From: Pseudomonas sp. Root562
GTDB lineage: Bacteria > Pseudomonadota > Gammaproteobacteria > Pseudomonadales > Pseudomonadaceae
Length of the DNA: 64,000 nt
Direction of reading: 5' to 3'
Assembly (NCBI RefSeq): GCF_001427125.1
Contig: NZ_LMGK01000021.1
Location: 148,138 to 212,137 of the forward strand
Within the stretch, counting starts at the first letter, position 1, and every line of letters starts with the position of its first letter. The notes beneath the pieces are model-generated. The model made no database searches. It was not told where the DNA came from and saw nothing but the letters and a program-made list of their open reading frames with translations. The translations under genes were made by a program, and so were the position numbers. Positions 51,376-60,067 of this stretch are shown here, one piece after another.

Positions 51376-52134
51376 ATGGCCGTCGCCCTGAGCACCCTGG
51401 TCGAAGAAGCCGACCGTTACCTCGCCAGTTCGAAAATTGCCGATTACTGCCCCAATGGCCTGCAGGTCGAAGGCCGGCCGCAGGTGATGCGCATCGTCAG
51501 TGGCGTCACCGCCAGCCAGGCCTTGCTCGATGCCGCCGTGCAAGCCAATGCCGATCTGGTGCTGGTGCACCACGGATATTTCTGGAAGGGCGAAAATCCG
51601 TGCATCACCGGCATGAAGCAGCGCCGCTTGAAAACCTTGCTCAAGCACGACATCAGCCTGCTGTCGTATCACCTGCCGCTGGACCTGCACCCGGAGGTTG
51701 GCAATAACGTACAACTGGCGCGGCAGCTGGACATTACTGTCGAAGGTCCGCTGGACCCGGATAACCTGAAGATCGTCGGGCTGGTCGGTTCATTGAACGA
51801 GCCGGCGACCCCTCGCGATTTCGCCCGCCGTGTGCAGGAAGTCATGGGCCGCGAACCGCTGCTGATCGAAGGCAGCAACATGATCCGCCGGGTCGGCTGG
51901 TGCACCGGTGGTGGCCAGGGCTATATCGATCAAGCCGTGTTGGCGGGCGTCGACCTGTACCTCAGCGGCGAAGCGTCGGAGCAGACCTTCCACAGCGCCC
52001 GGGAAAACGACATCAGTTTCATTGCAGCCGGTCACCATGCCACCGAGCGTTATGGCGTGCAGGCCTTGGGCGATTACCTGGCAAGGCGCTTTGCCCTCGA
52101 GCACATCTTCATCGATTGCCCGAATCCCATCTGA
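51376..52134 (+). CDS. Nif3-like dinuclear metal protein (YbgI family)
   Basis: 252 residues. The metal-binding HHGYFW (about residue 63-68) and late GHHATERYGV are those of the NIF3/YbgI family, which forms hexameric toroids with two metals per subunit; some act as GTP cyclohydrolase-like or metal-handling proteins, but the role is unsettled. AGGAG before the ATG. Its place between algW and cysD is conserved in pseudomonads. Confidence 0.9.
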   Translation: MAVALSTLVEEADRYLASSKIADYCPNGLQVEGRPQVMRIVSGVTASQALLDAAVQANADLVLVHHGYFWKGENPCITGMKQRRLKTLLKHDISLLSYHLPLDLHPEVGNNVQLARQLDITVEGPLDPDNLKIVGLVGSLNEPATPRDFARRVQEVMGREPLLIEGSNMIRRVGWCTGGGQGYIDQAVLAGVDLYLSGEASEQTFHSARENDISFIAAGHHATERYGVQALGDYLARRFALEHIFIDCPNPI

Positions 52135-52149
52135 CCACACCCTCCCTTT

Positions 52150-52238
52150 GTAGGAGCGAGGCTTGCCCGCGAAGAAGATAACGCGGTGTACCTGACCAAA
52201 TCGCGTTATCGTTTTTCGCGGGCAAGCCTCGCTCCTAC
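52150..52238. repeat. REP doublet (GTAGGAGCGAGG family)
   Basis: Arms GTAGGAGCGAGGCTTGCCCGCGAA and its reverse complement, with an inner palindrome GATAACGCG...CGCGTTATC of unrelated sequence. Between the Nif3-like gene and cysD. Confidence 0.9.
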
Positions 52239-52380
52239 GGGAGCTTGGCCCAAACAGGCAGGCATATTCATATGCTCTTTCGATCTAGTTGGCGTCCTGA
52301 TTAGAAGAGGTCGCTGTGCTAGGATTCCTCGCTCGAACACGGCCCGCTGGCCGTTCATAAGAAAGATTTCGTGAGTAGCC

Positions 52381-53298
52381 ATGGTCGACAAACTGACGCA
52401 TCTGAAACAGCTGGAGGCGGAAAGCATCCACATCATCCGCGAGGTGGCCGCCGAGTTCGACAACCCGGTGATGCTGTACTCCATCGGTAAAGACTCCGCC
52501 GTGATGCTGCACCTGGCACGCAAGGCGTTCTTCCCGGGCAAATTGCCGTTTCCGGTGATGCACGTCGACACCCGCTGGAAATTCCAGGAGATGTACAAGT
52601 TCCGCGACAAGATGGTCGCTGAGCTGGGCCTGGACCTGATCACCCACGTCAACCCTGACGGCGTGGCGCAGGGCATCAACCCGTTCACCCACGGCAGTGC
52701 CAAGCACACCGACATCATGAAGACCGAAGGCCTGAAACAGGCTCTGGACAAGTATGGTTTCGATGCCGCTTTCGGCGGTGCCCGCCGCGATGAAGAGAAA
52801 TCCCGCGCCAAAGAGCGCGTGTACTCGTTCCGCGACAGCAAACACCGCTGGGACCCGAAGAACCAGCGTCCCGAGCTGTGGAACGTCTACAACGGCAAGG
52901 TCAACAAAGGCGAATCGATCCGCGTGTTCCCGCTGTCGAACTGGACCGAACTGGACATCTGGCAGTACATCTACCTTGAAGGCATCCCGATCGTCCCGCT
53001 GTACTTCGCCGCCGAGCGTGAAGTCATCGAGAAGAACGGCACGCTGATCATGATCGACGATGAGCGCATCCTCGAACACCTGAGCGATGAAGACAAAGCG
53101 CGCATCGTCAAAAAGAAAGTGCGTTTCCGCACCCTTGGCTGCTACCCGTTGACGGGCGCGGTGGAGTCCGAGGCCGAAAGCCTTACGGACATCATTCAGG
53201 AAATGCTCCTGACGCGAACTTCCGAGCGCCAGGGCCGTGTCATCGACCACGATGGCGCAGGCTCCATGGAAGACAAAAAACGTCAGGGTTATTTCTAA
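52381..53298 (+). CDS. cysD: sulfate adenylyltransferase subunit 2
   Basis: 305 residues, PP-loop ATP pyrophosphatase fold (YSIGKDSAVMLHLARKAF). With CysN it makes adenosine 5'-phosphosulfate from sulfate and ATP. FGGARRDEEKSRAKER and RFRTLGCYPLTGAVES are conserved. The ATG at 52381 follows 142 bp behind the REP element; cysNC begins 9 bp later, with AAGGGG between. Confidence 0.97.
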   Translation: MVDKLTHLKQLEAESIHIIREVAAEFDNPVMLYSIGKDSAVMLHLARKAFFPGKLPFPVMHVDTRWKFQEMYKFRDKMVAELGLDLITHVNPDGVAQGINPFTHGSAKHTDIMKTEGLKQALDKYGFDAAFGGARRDEEKSRAKERVYSFRDSKHRWDPKNQRPELWNVYNGKVNKGESIRVFPLSNWTELDIWQYIYLEGIPIVPLYFAAEREVIEKNGTLIMIDDERILEHLSDEDKARIVKKKVRFRTLGCYPLTGAVESEAESLTDIIQEMLLTRTSERQGRVIDHDGAGSMEDKKRQGYF

Positions 53299-53307
53299 GG
53301 GGTTGTT

Positions 53308-55206
53308 ATGTCGCACGCATCTGATTTGATCAGCGAGGACATCCTCGCCTACCTGGGCCAGCACGAACGTAAAGAGCTGCTGCGCTTTCTGACCTGCGGT
53401 AACGTCGACGACGGCAAGAGCACCCTGATCGGGCGCCTGCTGCACGATTCCAAGATGATCTACGAAGATCACCTGGAAGCCATTACCCGCGACTCGAAAA
53501 AAGTCGGCACCACCGGCGAAGACATCGACCTGGCGTTGCTGGTCGATGGCCTGCAGGCCGAGCGTGAACAGGGCATCACCATCGATGTCGCGTACCGCTA
53601 TTTCTCCACCGCCAAGCGCAAATTCATCATCGCCGACACGCCCGGCCATGAGCAGTACACCCGCAACATGGCCACCGGTGCTTCCACCTGTGACCTGGCG
53701 ATCATCCTGGTCGATGCCCGTTACGGCGTGCAGACCCAGACCCGCCGTCACAGCTTCATCGCCTCGTTGCTGGGCATCAAGCACATCGTCGTCGCCATCA
53801 ACAAGATGGACCTCAAGGGCTTCGATCAGGACGTGTTCGAGTCGATCAAGGCCGACTACCTGAAGTTCGCCGAAGGCCTGAAGCTCAAGCCGACCAGCAT
53901 GCACTTCGTGCCGATGTCGGCGCTCAAGGGCGACAACGTGGTGAACAAGTCCGAGCGCTCGCCGTGGTACACCGGCCAGTCGTTGATGGAAATTCTCGAG
54001 ACCGTGGAAGTGGCGGGCGACCGCAACTTCACCGATCTGCGTTTCCCGGTGCAGTACGTCAACCGTCCCAACCTGAACTTCCGTGGCTTCGCCGGTACGC
54101 TGGCCAGCGGCATCGTCAAGAAAGGCGACGAAGTCGTGGTCCTGCCGTCGGGCAAGAGCAGCCGCGTGAAATCCATCGTCACCTTCGAAGGTGAGTTGGA
54201 GCATGCAGGTCCAGGTCAGGCAGTCACGCTGACCATGGAAGACGAAATCGACATCTCCCGTGGCGACCTGTTGGTGCATGCCGACAACGTGCCACCGGTG
54301 ACCGACAGCTTCGAAGCGATGCTGGTGTGGATGGCTGAAGAGCCGATGCTGCCGGGCAAGAAGTACGACATCAAACGCGCCACCAGTTATGTGCCGGGTT
54401 CCATCGCCAGCATCGTCAACAAGGTCGACGTCAACACCCTGGAAGAAGGTCCGGCCAGCGCGTTGCAACTGAACGAGATCGGCAAGGTCAAGATCGCGCT
54501 CGATGCGCCGATTGCCCTCGACGGTTACGACAGCAACCGCACCACCGGCGCGTTCATCATCATCGACCGCCTGACCAATGGCACCGTCGGCGCCGGCATG
54601 ATCGTCGCCCAGCCTTTGGCCCATGGCACCAGCACCCACCACGGCAAGCTGGCTCACGTCGCCACAGAAGAGCGTGCCCAGCGCTTCGGTCAGCAACCGG
54701 CCACCGTGCTGTTCAGCGGTTTGTCGGGTGCGGGCAAGAGCACTCTGGCGTATGCGGTTGAACGCAAGCTGTTCGATTTGGGTCGTGCGGTGTTCGTACT
54801 CGATGGCCAGAACCTGCGTCACGACCTCAACAAAGGTCTGCCCCAGGATCGCGCCGGGCGTACCGAGAACTGGCGTCGTGCCGCGCACGTGGCGCGTCAG
54901 TTCAACGAAGCCGGTCTGCTGACGCTGGCGGCGTTCGTTGCGCCGAGTGCCGAAGGTCGTGAACAGGCTCGGGAGTTGATCGGCAAGGAACGTCTGTTGA
55001 CGGTCTACGTCCAGGCCTCGCCGACTGTCTGCGCCGAGCGTGACCCACAGGGCCTGTACGCGGCGGCCGGGGATAACATCCCGGGTGAGTCCTTCCCGTA
55101 CGACGTGCCGCTGGATGCCGACCTGGTGATCGACACCCAGTCCGTATCGCTGGAAGAAGGCGTCAAGCAAGTGCTGGATCTGCTGCGCAAGCGTGGCGCG
55201 ATCTAA
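53308..55206 (+). CDS. cysNC: bifunctional sulfate adenylyltransferase subunit 1 / APS kinase
   Basis: 632 residues, a fusion of CysN GTPase and CysC kinase, common in Pseudomonas. GTPase part: GNVDDGKSTLIGRLL, DTPGHEQYTRN, NKMDLKG (about residues 32-170). From about residue 460 the APS kinase: GLSGAGKSTLAYAVERKL, LDGQNLRHDLNKGL. It couples GTP hydrolysis to APS formation, then makes PAPS. A terminator follows 17 bp after the stop. Confidence 0.97.
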   Translation: MSHASDLISEDILAYLGQHERKELLRFLTCGNVDDGKSTLIGRLLHDSKMIYEDHLEAITRDSKKVGTTGEDIDLALLVDGLQAEREQGITIDVAYRYFSTAKRKFIIADTPGHEQYTRNMATGASTCDLAIILVDARYGVQTQTRRHSFIASLLGIKHIVVAINKMDLKGFDQDVFESIKADYLKFAEGLKLKPTSMHFVPMSALKGDNVVNKSERSPWYTGQSLMEILETVEVAGDRNFTDLRFPVQYVNRPNLNFRGFAGTLASGIVKKGDEVVVLPSGKSSRVKSIVTFEGELEHAGPGQAVTLTMEDEIDISRGDLLVHADNVPPVTDSFEAMLVWMAEEPMLPGKKYDIKRATSYVPGSIASIVNKVDVNTLEEGPASALQLNEIGKVKIALDAPIALDGYDSNRTTGAFIIIDRLTNGTVGAGMIVAQPLAHGTSTHHGKLAHVATEERAQRFGQQPATVLFSGLSGAGKSTLAYAVERKLFDLGRAVFVLDGQNLRHDLNKGLPQDRAGRTENWRRAAHVARQFNEAGLLTLAAFVAPSAEGREQARELIGKERLLTVYVQASPTVCAERDPQGLYAAAGDNIPGESFPYDVPLDADLVIDTQSVSLEEGVKQVLDLLRKRGAI

Positions 55207-55223
55207 GGCTTAGCCGTTAATAG

Positions 55224-55260
55224 AAAACCCGCCGATGAGTGATCATCCGGCGGGTTTTTT
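55224..55260 (+). terminator. intrinsic terminator after cysNC
   Basis: AAAACCCGCCG pairs with CGGCGGGTTTTTT; strong GC stem and six T. Confidence 0.9.
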
Positions 55261-55273
55261 GTGTCCTTGAGAT

Positions 55274-55384
55274 GATCGTTCCCACGCTCGGCGTGGGAAT
55301 GCAGCTCGGGACGCTCTGCGTCCCCTCCAGAGCCGAACGCGGAGCGTCCGTGGAGGCATTCCCACGCGGAGCGTGGGAACGATC
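55274..55384. repeat. palindromic repeat, GATCGTTCCC family, copy 3
   Basis: Same architecture as 11730-11837: GATCGTTCCCACGCTCGGCG at the left, GCGGAGCGTGGGAACGATC at the right, inner GGGACGC...GCGTCCC. Between convergent cysNC and the acyltransferase gene. Confidence 0.85.
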
Positions 55385-55407
55385 AGGCAACGATCAGTCA
55401 CAGGGGA

Positions 55408-56313
55408 TCAGCGTTTGGCTGGATACTCGCGGTGCATCTGTTCCAGCAGCGCATCCTTGTCCTGCCACATCTGATTGATCCAGCCCTGGAACTGCAGCCG
55501 ATACTCACCATCCTGGTCGTAGTTCTTGCCAATGAACTGCGGTGGAATCTTCAGCTCTTCAAAGTGCACCACCACGTCCGCGACGTTGCCGCACAGCAAA
55601 TCCCAGAAGCCCGGGCGGCCGGCGGGGTAGTGGATGGTCACGTTGACGATGGATTCCAGTTGCTCGCCCATCGCATCCAGCACAAAGGCAATGCCGCCGG
55701 CCTTGGGTTTGAGCAGGTATTTGAACGGTGATTTCTGCTGGGCATGCTTGCCCTCGGTGAACCGCGTGCCCTCGACGAAATTGAAAATCCCCACCGGGTT
55801 ATTGCGAAACTTCGCGCAGGTCTTGCGGGTGGTTTCCAGGTCTTTGCCTTTCTTCTCCGGATGCTTCTCCAGATAGGCCTTGGAGTAGCGTTTCATGAAC
55901 GGAAAGCCCAGAGCCCACCACGCCAGGCCAATCACCGGCACCCAGATCAGTTCCTGTTTGAGGAAGAACTTCAACGGCTGGATGCGTCGATTGAGCACGT
56001 ACTGCAGCACCAGAATGTCGACCCAGCTCTGGTGGTTACTGGTGATCAGGTACGAGTGCTTGTAGTCGAGCCCTTGCAAGCCGCTGATGTGCCAGCGCGT
56101 GCGACGGACCAGGTTCATCCAGCCTTTGTTGAGGCTGATCCAGGCCTCGTGGGTGTGGCTCATCAGCCAGCCCGCAAGACGTTGAGTGACAGCGAATGGC
56201 AGAGCCTTGACCAGCGCCACGCAGAACAGGAACGAGCAGAGCAGAATCGTGTTCAACGCCAACAGCAGTGAAGCGATCACACCGCGAACCGGTGCAGGTA
56301 GGAAATCCAGCAT
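55408..56313 (-). CDS. PlsC-type acyltransferase (YihG-like)
   Basis: 301 residues. One or two N-terminal membrane segments (about 10-40), catalytic NHQSWVD (about residue 93-99) and FVEGTRFTEGKH (the EGTR block), FPFMKRYSK. YihG in E. coli is a secondary 1-acylglycerol-3-phosphate acyltransferase that prefers unsaturated chains; the long linker RYSKAYLEKHPEKKGKDLETTRK fits this branch. Directly abuts the pta stop (TAAATG), so the two are co-transcribed. Confidence 0.88.
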   Translation of the reverse strand: MLDFLPAPVRGVIASLLLALNTILLCSFLFCVALVKALPFAVTQRLAGWLMSHTHEAWISLNKGWMNLVRRTRWHISGLQGLDYKHSYLITSNHQSWVDILVLQYVLNRRIQPLKFFLKQELIWVPVIGLAWWALGFPFMKRYSKAYLEKHPEKKGKDLETTRKTCAKFRNNPVGIFNFVEGTRFTEGKHAQQKSPFKYLLKPKAGGIAFVLDAMGEQLESIVNVTIHYPAGRPGFWDLLCGNVADVVVHFEELKIPPQFIGKNYDQDGEYRLQFQGWINQMWQDKDALLEQMHREYPAKR

Positions 56314-58413
56314 TTAAACATCCATAGGTCGGTTGGCTGCCTGAATCGCGGTCAACGCGATGGTGTAGACGATGTCGTCGACTTGCGCGCCTCGCGGCAG
56401 GTCGTTCACCGGTTTGCGCAGACCCTGGAGCATCGGTCCAAGGCTCACGCAGTCGGCGCTGCGCTGCACGGCTTTGTGGGTGGTGTTGCCGGTGTTGAGG
56501 TCAGGGAACACAAACACGGTAGCGCGACCGGCCACCTGGCTGTTCGGCGCCAGTTGCCGGGCCACGGTTTCGTTGGCGGCGGCGTCGTATTGCAACGGGC
56601 CGTCGATCAGCAGCGAGTTTTGCTGTTCATGGGCCAGCAGGGTGGCTTCGCGAACCTTCTCGACTTCTTCACCGCTGGCCGATTCACCGCTGGAGTAGCT
56701 GATCATCGCCACGCGCGGCGTGATGCCAAACGCCGCGGCCGAATCGGCACTTTGCAGCGCAATCTCGGCCAGCTCGCTGGCGCTCGGGTGCGGGTTCATC
56801 ACGCAGTCGCCATAGACCAGCACTTGCTCCGGAAACAGCATGAAGAATACCGACGACACCAGGGTGCAGCCCGGCGCCGTCTTGATCAGTTGCAGGGCCG
56901 GGCGGATGGTGTTGGCGGTGGAGTGAATGACCCCCGACACCAGGCCATCGACTTCATCCAGCGCCAGCATCATGGTGCCAATCACCACCGTGTCTTCCAA
57001 CTGCTGTTCGGCCATCGGCGCGTTGAGGCTTTTGCTCTTGCGCAGCGAAACCATCGGCTCGACGTAGCGTTCGCGGATCAGGTCCGGATCGAGAATTTCC
57101 AGCCCGGGCGGCAACTCGATCCCTTGGGCACGGGCCACGGCCTGCACGTCTTCGGGCTTTGCCAGCAACACGCAACGGGCGATACCTCGGGCCTGGCAGA
57201 TCGCGGCAGCTTGCACGGTCAACGGCTCGCTGCCTTCAGGCAACACGATGCGTTTGTTGGCGTTCTGCGCTCGCTGGATCAGTTGATAGCGGAACACGGC
57301 TGGCGACAGGCGCATTTCCCGCGGCGTGCCGCAGCGCTGATGCAGCCAGCTGGCGTCCAGATGGCTGGCGACAAAATCGGTGATGATTTCGGCCCGTTCG
57401 CGGTCGTCGATCGGGATTTCCTTGTTCAGTCCGTTCAACTGGTTGGCGGTGTCGTAGGAGCCGGTGCTCACCGACAATACCGGCAGGCCCGCCTGCAATG
57501 CACCCCGGCACAAATCCATGATGCGTGGGTCCGGCAGGGTGTCGCTGGTCAGCAGCAGGCCGGCCAACGGCACACCGTTCATGGCCGCAAGGCTGACAGC
57601 GAGGATGATGTCGTCGCGATCGCCCGGGGTTACCACCAGCACGCCGGGCTTGAGCAGTTCCACGGTGTTGCGCATGGTGCGGGCGCAGATGATGATGTTG
57701 GTCATGCGCCGGGTTTCGTAGTCACCGGCGTTGAGCACCTGGGCGCCCATCAAATCGGCCACGTCACGGGTGCGCGGCGCGTTCAGTTCCGGTTGAAACG
57801 GGATGCAGCCCAACAGGCGGAAATCCCCGCTGCGCAGCAGCGGTGAATGCTCCTTGAGGCGCGCGGCGAAGGCCTCCATGCTCTCGTCGGTTTTAACCTT
57901 GTTGAGGATCACGCCAAGGACTTTCGGGTCTTTCGGGCCGCCGAACAATTGCGCCTGCAATTCCACGCGGCCGGAGAGTTCGGTCAGCACCTCGTTTTCC
58001 GGCGCCGACACCAGGATCACCTCGGCATCGAGGCTCTTGGCCAGGTGCAGGTTGACCCGTGCGGCGTAACTGGCGCTGCGGGTCGGGACCATGCCTTCGA
58101 CAATCAGCACGTCTTTGCCGATGGCAGCCTGCTGATACAGGGTGATGATTTCTTCGAGCAGCTCATCGAGCTGGCCGTCGCCGAGCATGCGTTCGACGTG
58201 GGCCAGGCCCAAGGGTTGCGGCGGCTTCAAACCGTGGGTGCGGGCCACCAGTTCGGTGGAGCGCTCGGGTCCCGTGTCACCCGGATGCGGCTGGGCGATC
58301 GGTTTGAAAAAGCCAACCTTGAGGCCAGCGCGTTCAAGGGTGCGCACCAGCCCGAGGCTGATGGAGGTCAGACCCACACCAAAATCGGTGGGCGCGATAA
58401 AAAAAGTTTGCAT
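56314..58413 (-). CDS. pta: phosphate acetyltransferase, long form
   Basis: 699 residues. Makes acetyl phosphate from acetyl-CoA, reversible; no ackA is in the window. Three parts: N-terminal BioD-like P-loop domain (FFIAPTDFGVGLTSISLGL, about 1-215), a DRTGG domain (about 220-330) and the C-terminal catalytic Pta domain (RIVLPEGSEPLTVQAAAIC; VSSVFFMLFPEQVLVYGDC). The ATG at 58413 gives MQTFFIAPTD, the common start; an ATG at 58434 adds seven residues. Confidence 0.95.
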   Translation of the reverse strand: MQTFFIAPTDFGVGLTSISLGLVRTLERAGLKVGFFKPIAQPHPGDTGPERSTELVARTHGLKPPQPLGLAHVERMLGDGQLDELLEEIITLYQQAAIGKDVLIVEGMVPTRSASYAARVNLHLAKSLDAEVILVSAPENEVLTELSGRVELQAQLFGGPKDPKVLGVILNKVKTDESMEAFAARLKEHSPLLRSGDFRLLGCIPFQPELNAPRTRDVADLMGAQVLNAGDYETRRMTNIIICARTMRNTVELLKPGVLVVTPGDRDDIILAVSLAAMNGVPLAGLLLTSDTLPDPRIMDLCRGALQAGLPVLSVSTGSYDTANQLNGLNKEIPIDDRERAEIITDFVASHLDASWLHQRCGTPREMRLSPAVFRYQLIQRAQNANKRIVLPEGSEPLTVQAAAICQARGIARCVLLAKPEDVQAVARAQGIELPPGLEILDPDLIRERYVEPMVSLRKSKSLNAPMAEQQLEDTVVIGTMMLALDEVDGLVSGVIHSTANTIRPALQLIKTAPGCTLVSSVFFMLFPEQVLVYGDCVMNPHPSASELAEIALQSADSAAAFGITPRVAMISYSSGESASGEEVEKVREATLLAHEQQNSLLIDGPLQYDAAANETVARQLAPNSQVAGRATVFVFPDLNTGNTTHKAVQRSADCVSLGPMLQGLRKPVNDLPRGAQVDDIVYTIALTAIQAANRPMDV

Positions 58414-58473
58414 GCGGATTCTCTGAAGGAGCATGGCAAAGGTGAGGGCCTATGACTGGCCGTCTACCGAAAT

Positions 58474-58770
58474 TCAGTCACCAAGGTTATCGCTAACCGA
58501 GCCCTGTGCGCACCAACCGCAAGCAAAGGGCTGGCCTATTTTTTCCAGGCGTTGCACCGGGTCCATGACCCAGGCCCTTGATTGCCACGGCGGCTGGTGG
58601 CGCAGGTGTTGGGTATGGCCGCAGGAAAGCTCGACCACCCAGTGACCGTCCTCATCCTGATGAAACCCAGTAATCGTCGAATCCCGTCTGTCCGGGTTGT
58701 GTTCGCTTTCGGGCGATTGCTTCGCTAAACTGGGTCTTTCTATATTCTTATGCAAAAGGTCTCGCCCCAT
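58474..58770 (-). CDS. DUF3565 small protein, start uncertain
   Basis: The conserved part (from about 58674) reads TGFHQDEDGHWVVELSCGHTQHLRHQPPWQSRAWV and ends in a GWCA motif: DUF3565, with Cys/His residues that could hold a metal. Function unknown. The only ATGs are at 58770 and 58800. The one at 58770 collides with the slyD start by two bases, and the slyD promoter lies inside the extra N-terminus, which is not conserved in my memory of the family. Start may be a TTG at 58755 or a non-ATG codon near 58674. Confidence 0.72.
   Translation of the reverse strand: MGRDLLHKNIERPSLAKQSPESEHNPDRRDSTITGFHQDEDGHWVVELSCGHTQHLRHQPPWQSRAWVMDPVQRLEKIGQPFACGWCAQGSVSDNLGD
58717..58746 (+). promoter_or_regulatory. 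putative promoter of the FKBP gene
   Basis: TTGCTT (58717-58722), 18 bp, TATATT (58741-58746), then AAAAGG at 58754-58759 and ATG at 58769. The leader would be very short, about 16 bases. Confidence 0.5.
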
Positions 58771-59254
58771 GCTGATCGCCGCCAATAAGGCTGTCTCCAT
58801 CGACTATACCCTGACCAACGACGCTGGTGAGGTCATCGACAGCTCCGCCGGCGGCGCGCCGCTGGTCTACCTGCAAGGCGCAGGCAACATCATCCCTGGC
58901 CTGGAAAAAGCCCTGGAAGGCAAAGCTGTCGGCGACGAGCTGACCGTAGCCGTTGAACCGGAAGACGCTTACGGCGAATATGCCGCCGAACTGGTCAGCA
59001 CCCTGAGCCGCAGCATGTTCGAAGGCGTTGATGAACTGGAAGTCGGCATGCAGTTCCACGCTTCTGCTCCGGATGGCCAGATGCAGATCGTTACCATCCG
59101 CGATCTGGACGGCGACGATGTAACCGTCGACGGCAACCACCCGTTGGCCGGCCAGCGCCTGAATTTCCAGGTCAAGATCGTTGCCATCCGTGACGCCAGC
59201 CAGGAAGAAATCGCTCATGGCCACGTCCATGGCGAAGGTGGCCATCACCACTGA
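58769..59254 (+). CDS. slyD: FKBP-type peptidyl-prolyl isomerase, SlyD-like
   Basis: 161 residues. FKBP domain with the inserted chaperone flap: VSIDYTLTNDAGEVIDSS, NIIPGLEKALEGKAVGDELTV, VEPEDAYGEY, and NHPLAGQRLNFQVKIVAI. The short His-rich tail (HGHVHGEGGHHH) can bind nickel or other metals; it is shorter than in E. coli SlyD. Speeds proline isomerisation, helps folding, and may deliver nickel. ATG at 58769 with AAAAGG before it; the longer frame from 58697 is ignored. Confidence 0.9.
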   Translation: MLIAANKAVSIDYTLTNDAGEVIDSSAGGAPLVYLQGAGNIIPGLEKALEGKAVGDELTVAVEPEDAYGEYAAELVSTLSRSMFEGVDELEVGMQFHASAPDGQMQIVTIRDLDGDDVTVDGNHPLAGQRLNFQVKIVAIRDASQEEIAHGHVHGEGGHHH

Positions 59255-59281
59255 TTTGTGCGCTAAGCTCAGATGACTGGA

Positions 59282-59306
59282 GAGGCGCCCCGAGGGCGCC
59301 TTTTTA
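59282..59306 (+). terminator. intrinsic terminator after slyD
   Basis: AGGCGCCC, CGA, GGGCGCCT, then TTTT; 28 bp behind the stop. Confidence 0.85.
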
Positions 59307-59376
59307 GTCTGCGGCTGTCCCGTGTGACGCCGCCAAGCGGCTGTTTCGAGAAGAACACTGGAATCTGGAGTACGTC

Positions 59377-59859
59377 ATGAGTGCTTTTCACGACCTTAAT
59401 TTGACAGCCCTGGATGGTCAGGCGCTACCTCTGGCACCGTTCAAGGGGCAAGTCGTGCTGGTGGTCAACGTTGCCTCCAAATGTGGCCTGACCCCACAGT
59501 ACGCCGCGCTGGAAAACCTCTACCAGCAATACAAGGGCAAAGGTTTCAGCGTGCTGGGTTTGCCATGCAACCAGTTTGCCGGGCAGGAGCCTGGCAGCGA
59601 GCAAGAGATTCAGGAGTTTTGCAGCCTCAACTATGGCGTGACCTTTCCGTTGTCCAGCAAGCTGGAAGTCAACGGTCACGAGCGTCATCAGCTGTACAAG
59701 CTGCTGGCGGGCGAGGGTGCCGAGTTCCCGGGTGACATCACCTGGAACTTCGAAAAATTCCTGCTGGGCAAGGATGGTCGGGTACTGGCGCGGTTCTCGC
59801 CACGTACTGCACCGGATGATCCCTCTGTCATTCAGGCGATTGAAAAAGCCCTGAGCTGA
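59377..59859 (+). CDS. glutathione/thioredoxin peroxidase, Cys type
   Basis: 160 residues, BtuE-like. Peroxidatic Cys in NVASKCGLTPQY (about residue 36), Gln in LPCNQFAGQEPGS and Trp in ITWNFEKFLLGKDG. The second Cys in LPCNQF and FCSLNYGVTF suggest the thioredoxin-coupled subgroup. No selenocysteine. Reduces hydrogen and lipid peroxides in the cytoplasm. Confidence 0.93.
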   Translation: MSAFHDLNLTALDGQALPLAPFKGQVVLVVNVASKCGLTPQYAALENLYQQYKGKGFSVLGLPCNQFAGQEPGSEQEIQEFCSLNYGVTFPLSSKLEVNGHERHQLYKLLAGEGAEFPGDITWNFEKFLLGKDGRVLARFSPRTAPDDPSVIQAIEKALS

Positions 59860-59869
59860 TATCTCCCCT

Positions 59870-59958
59870 GTAGGAGCGAGGCTTGCCCGCGAAGGCGTCA
59901 GATCAGTCAGTAATGATGTCGACTGACCGACAGCCTTCGCGGGCAAGGCTCGCTCCTT
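59870..59958. repeat. REP doublet (GTAGGAGCGAGG family)
   Basis: Left arm GTAGGAGCGAGGCTTGCCCGCGAAGGC, right arm GCCTTCGCGGGCAAGGCTCGCTCCTTC with two differences from the consensus, and an inner partial palindrome CAGTCAG...CTGACCG. Eleven bases after the peroxidase stop. Confidence 0.85.
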
Positions 59959-60067
59959 CGATGCTTTCCGCCTTTTATTCCTTGATCACCAATATCAATA
60001 GTGCTGTTCAAGGCGCTCCAGTCTCCATATTATCGCCGTCATAAAGTCATCCTCCGTGGAGCGTCCC

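Noticed and set aside
52285..55170. 961-codon open frame on the minus strand
   Set aside because: Exactly antisense to cysD and cysNC. Long antisense frames are expected with high GC at third positions; no ribosome site or family match.
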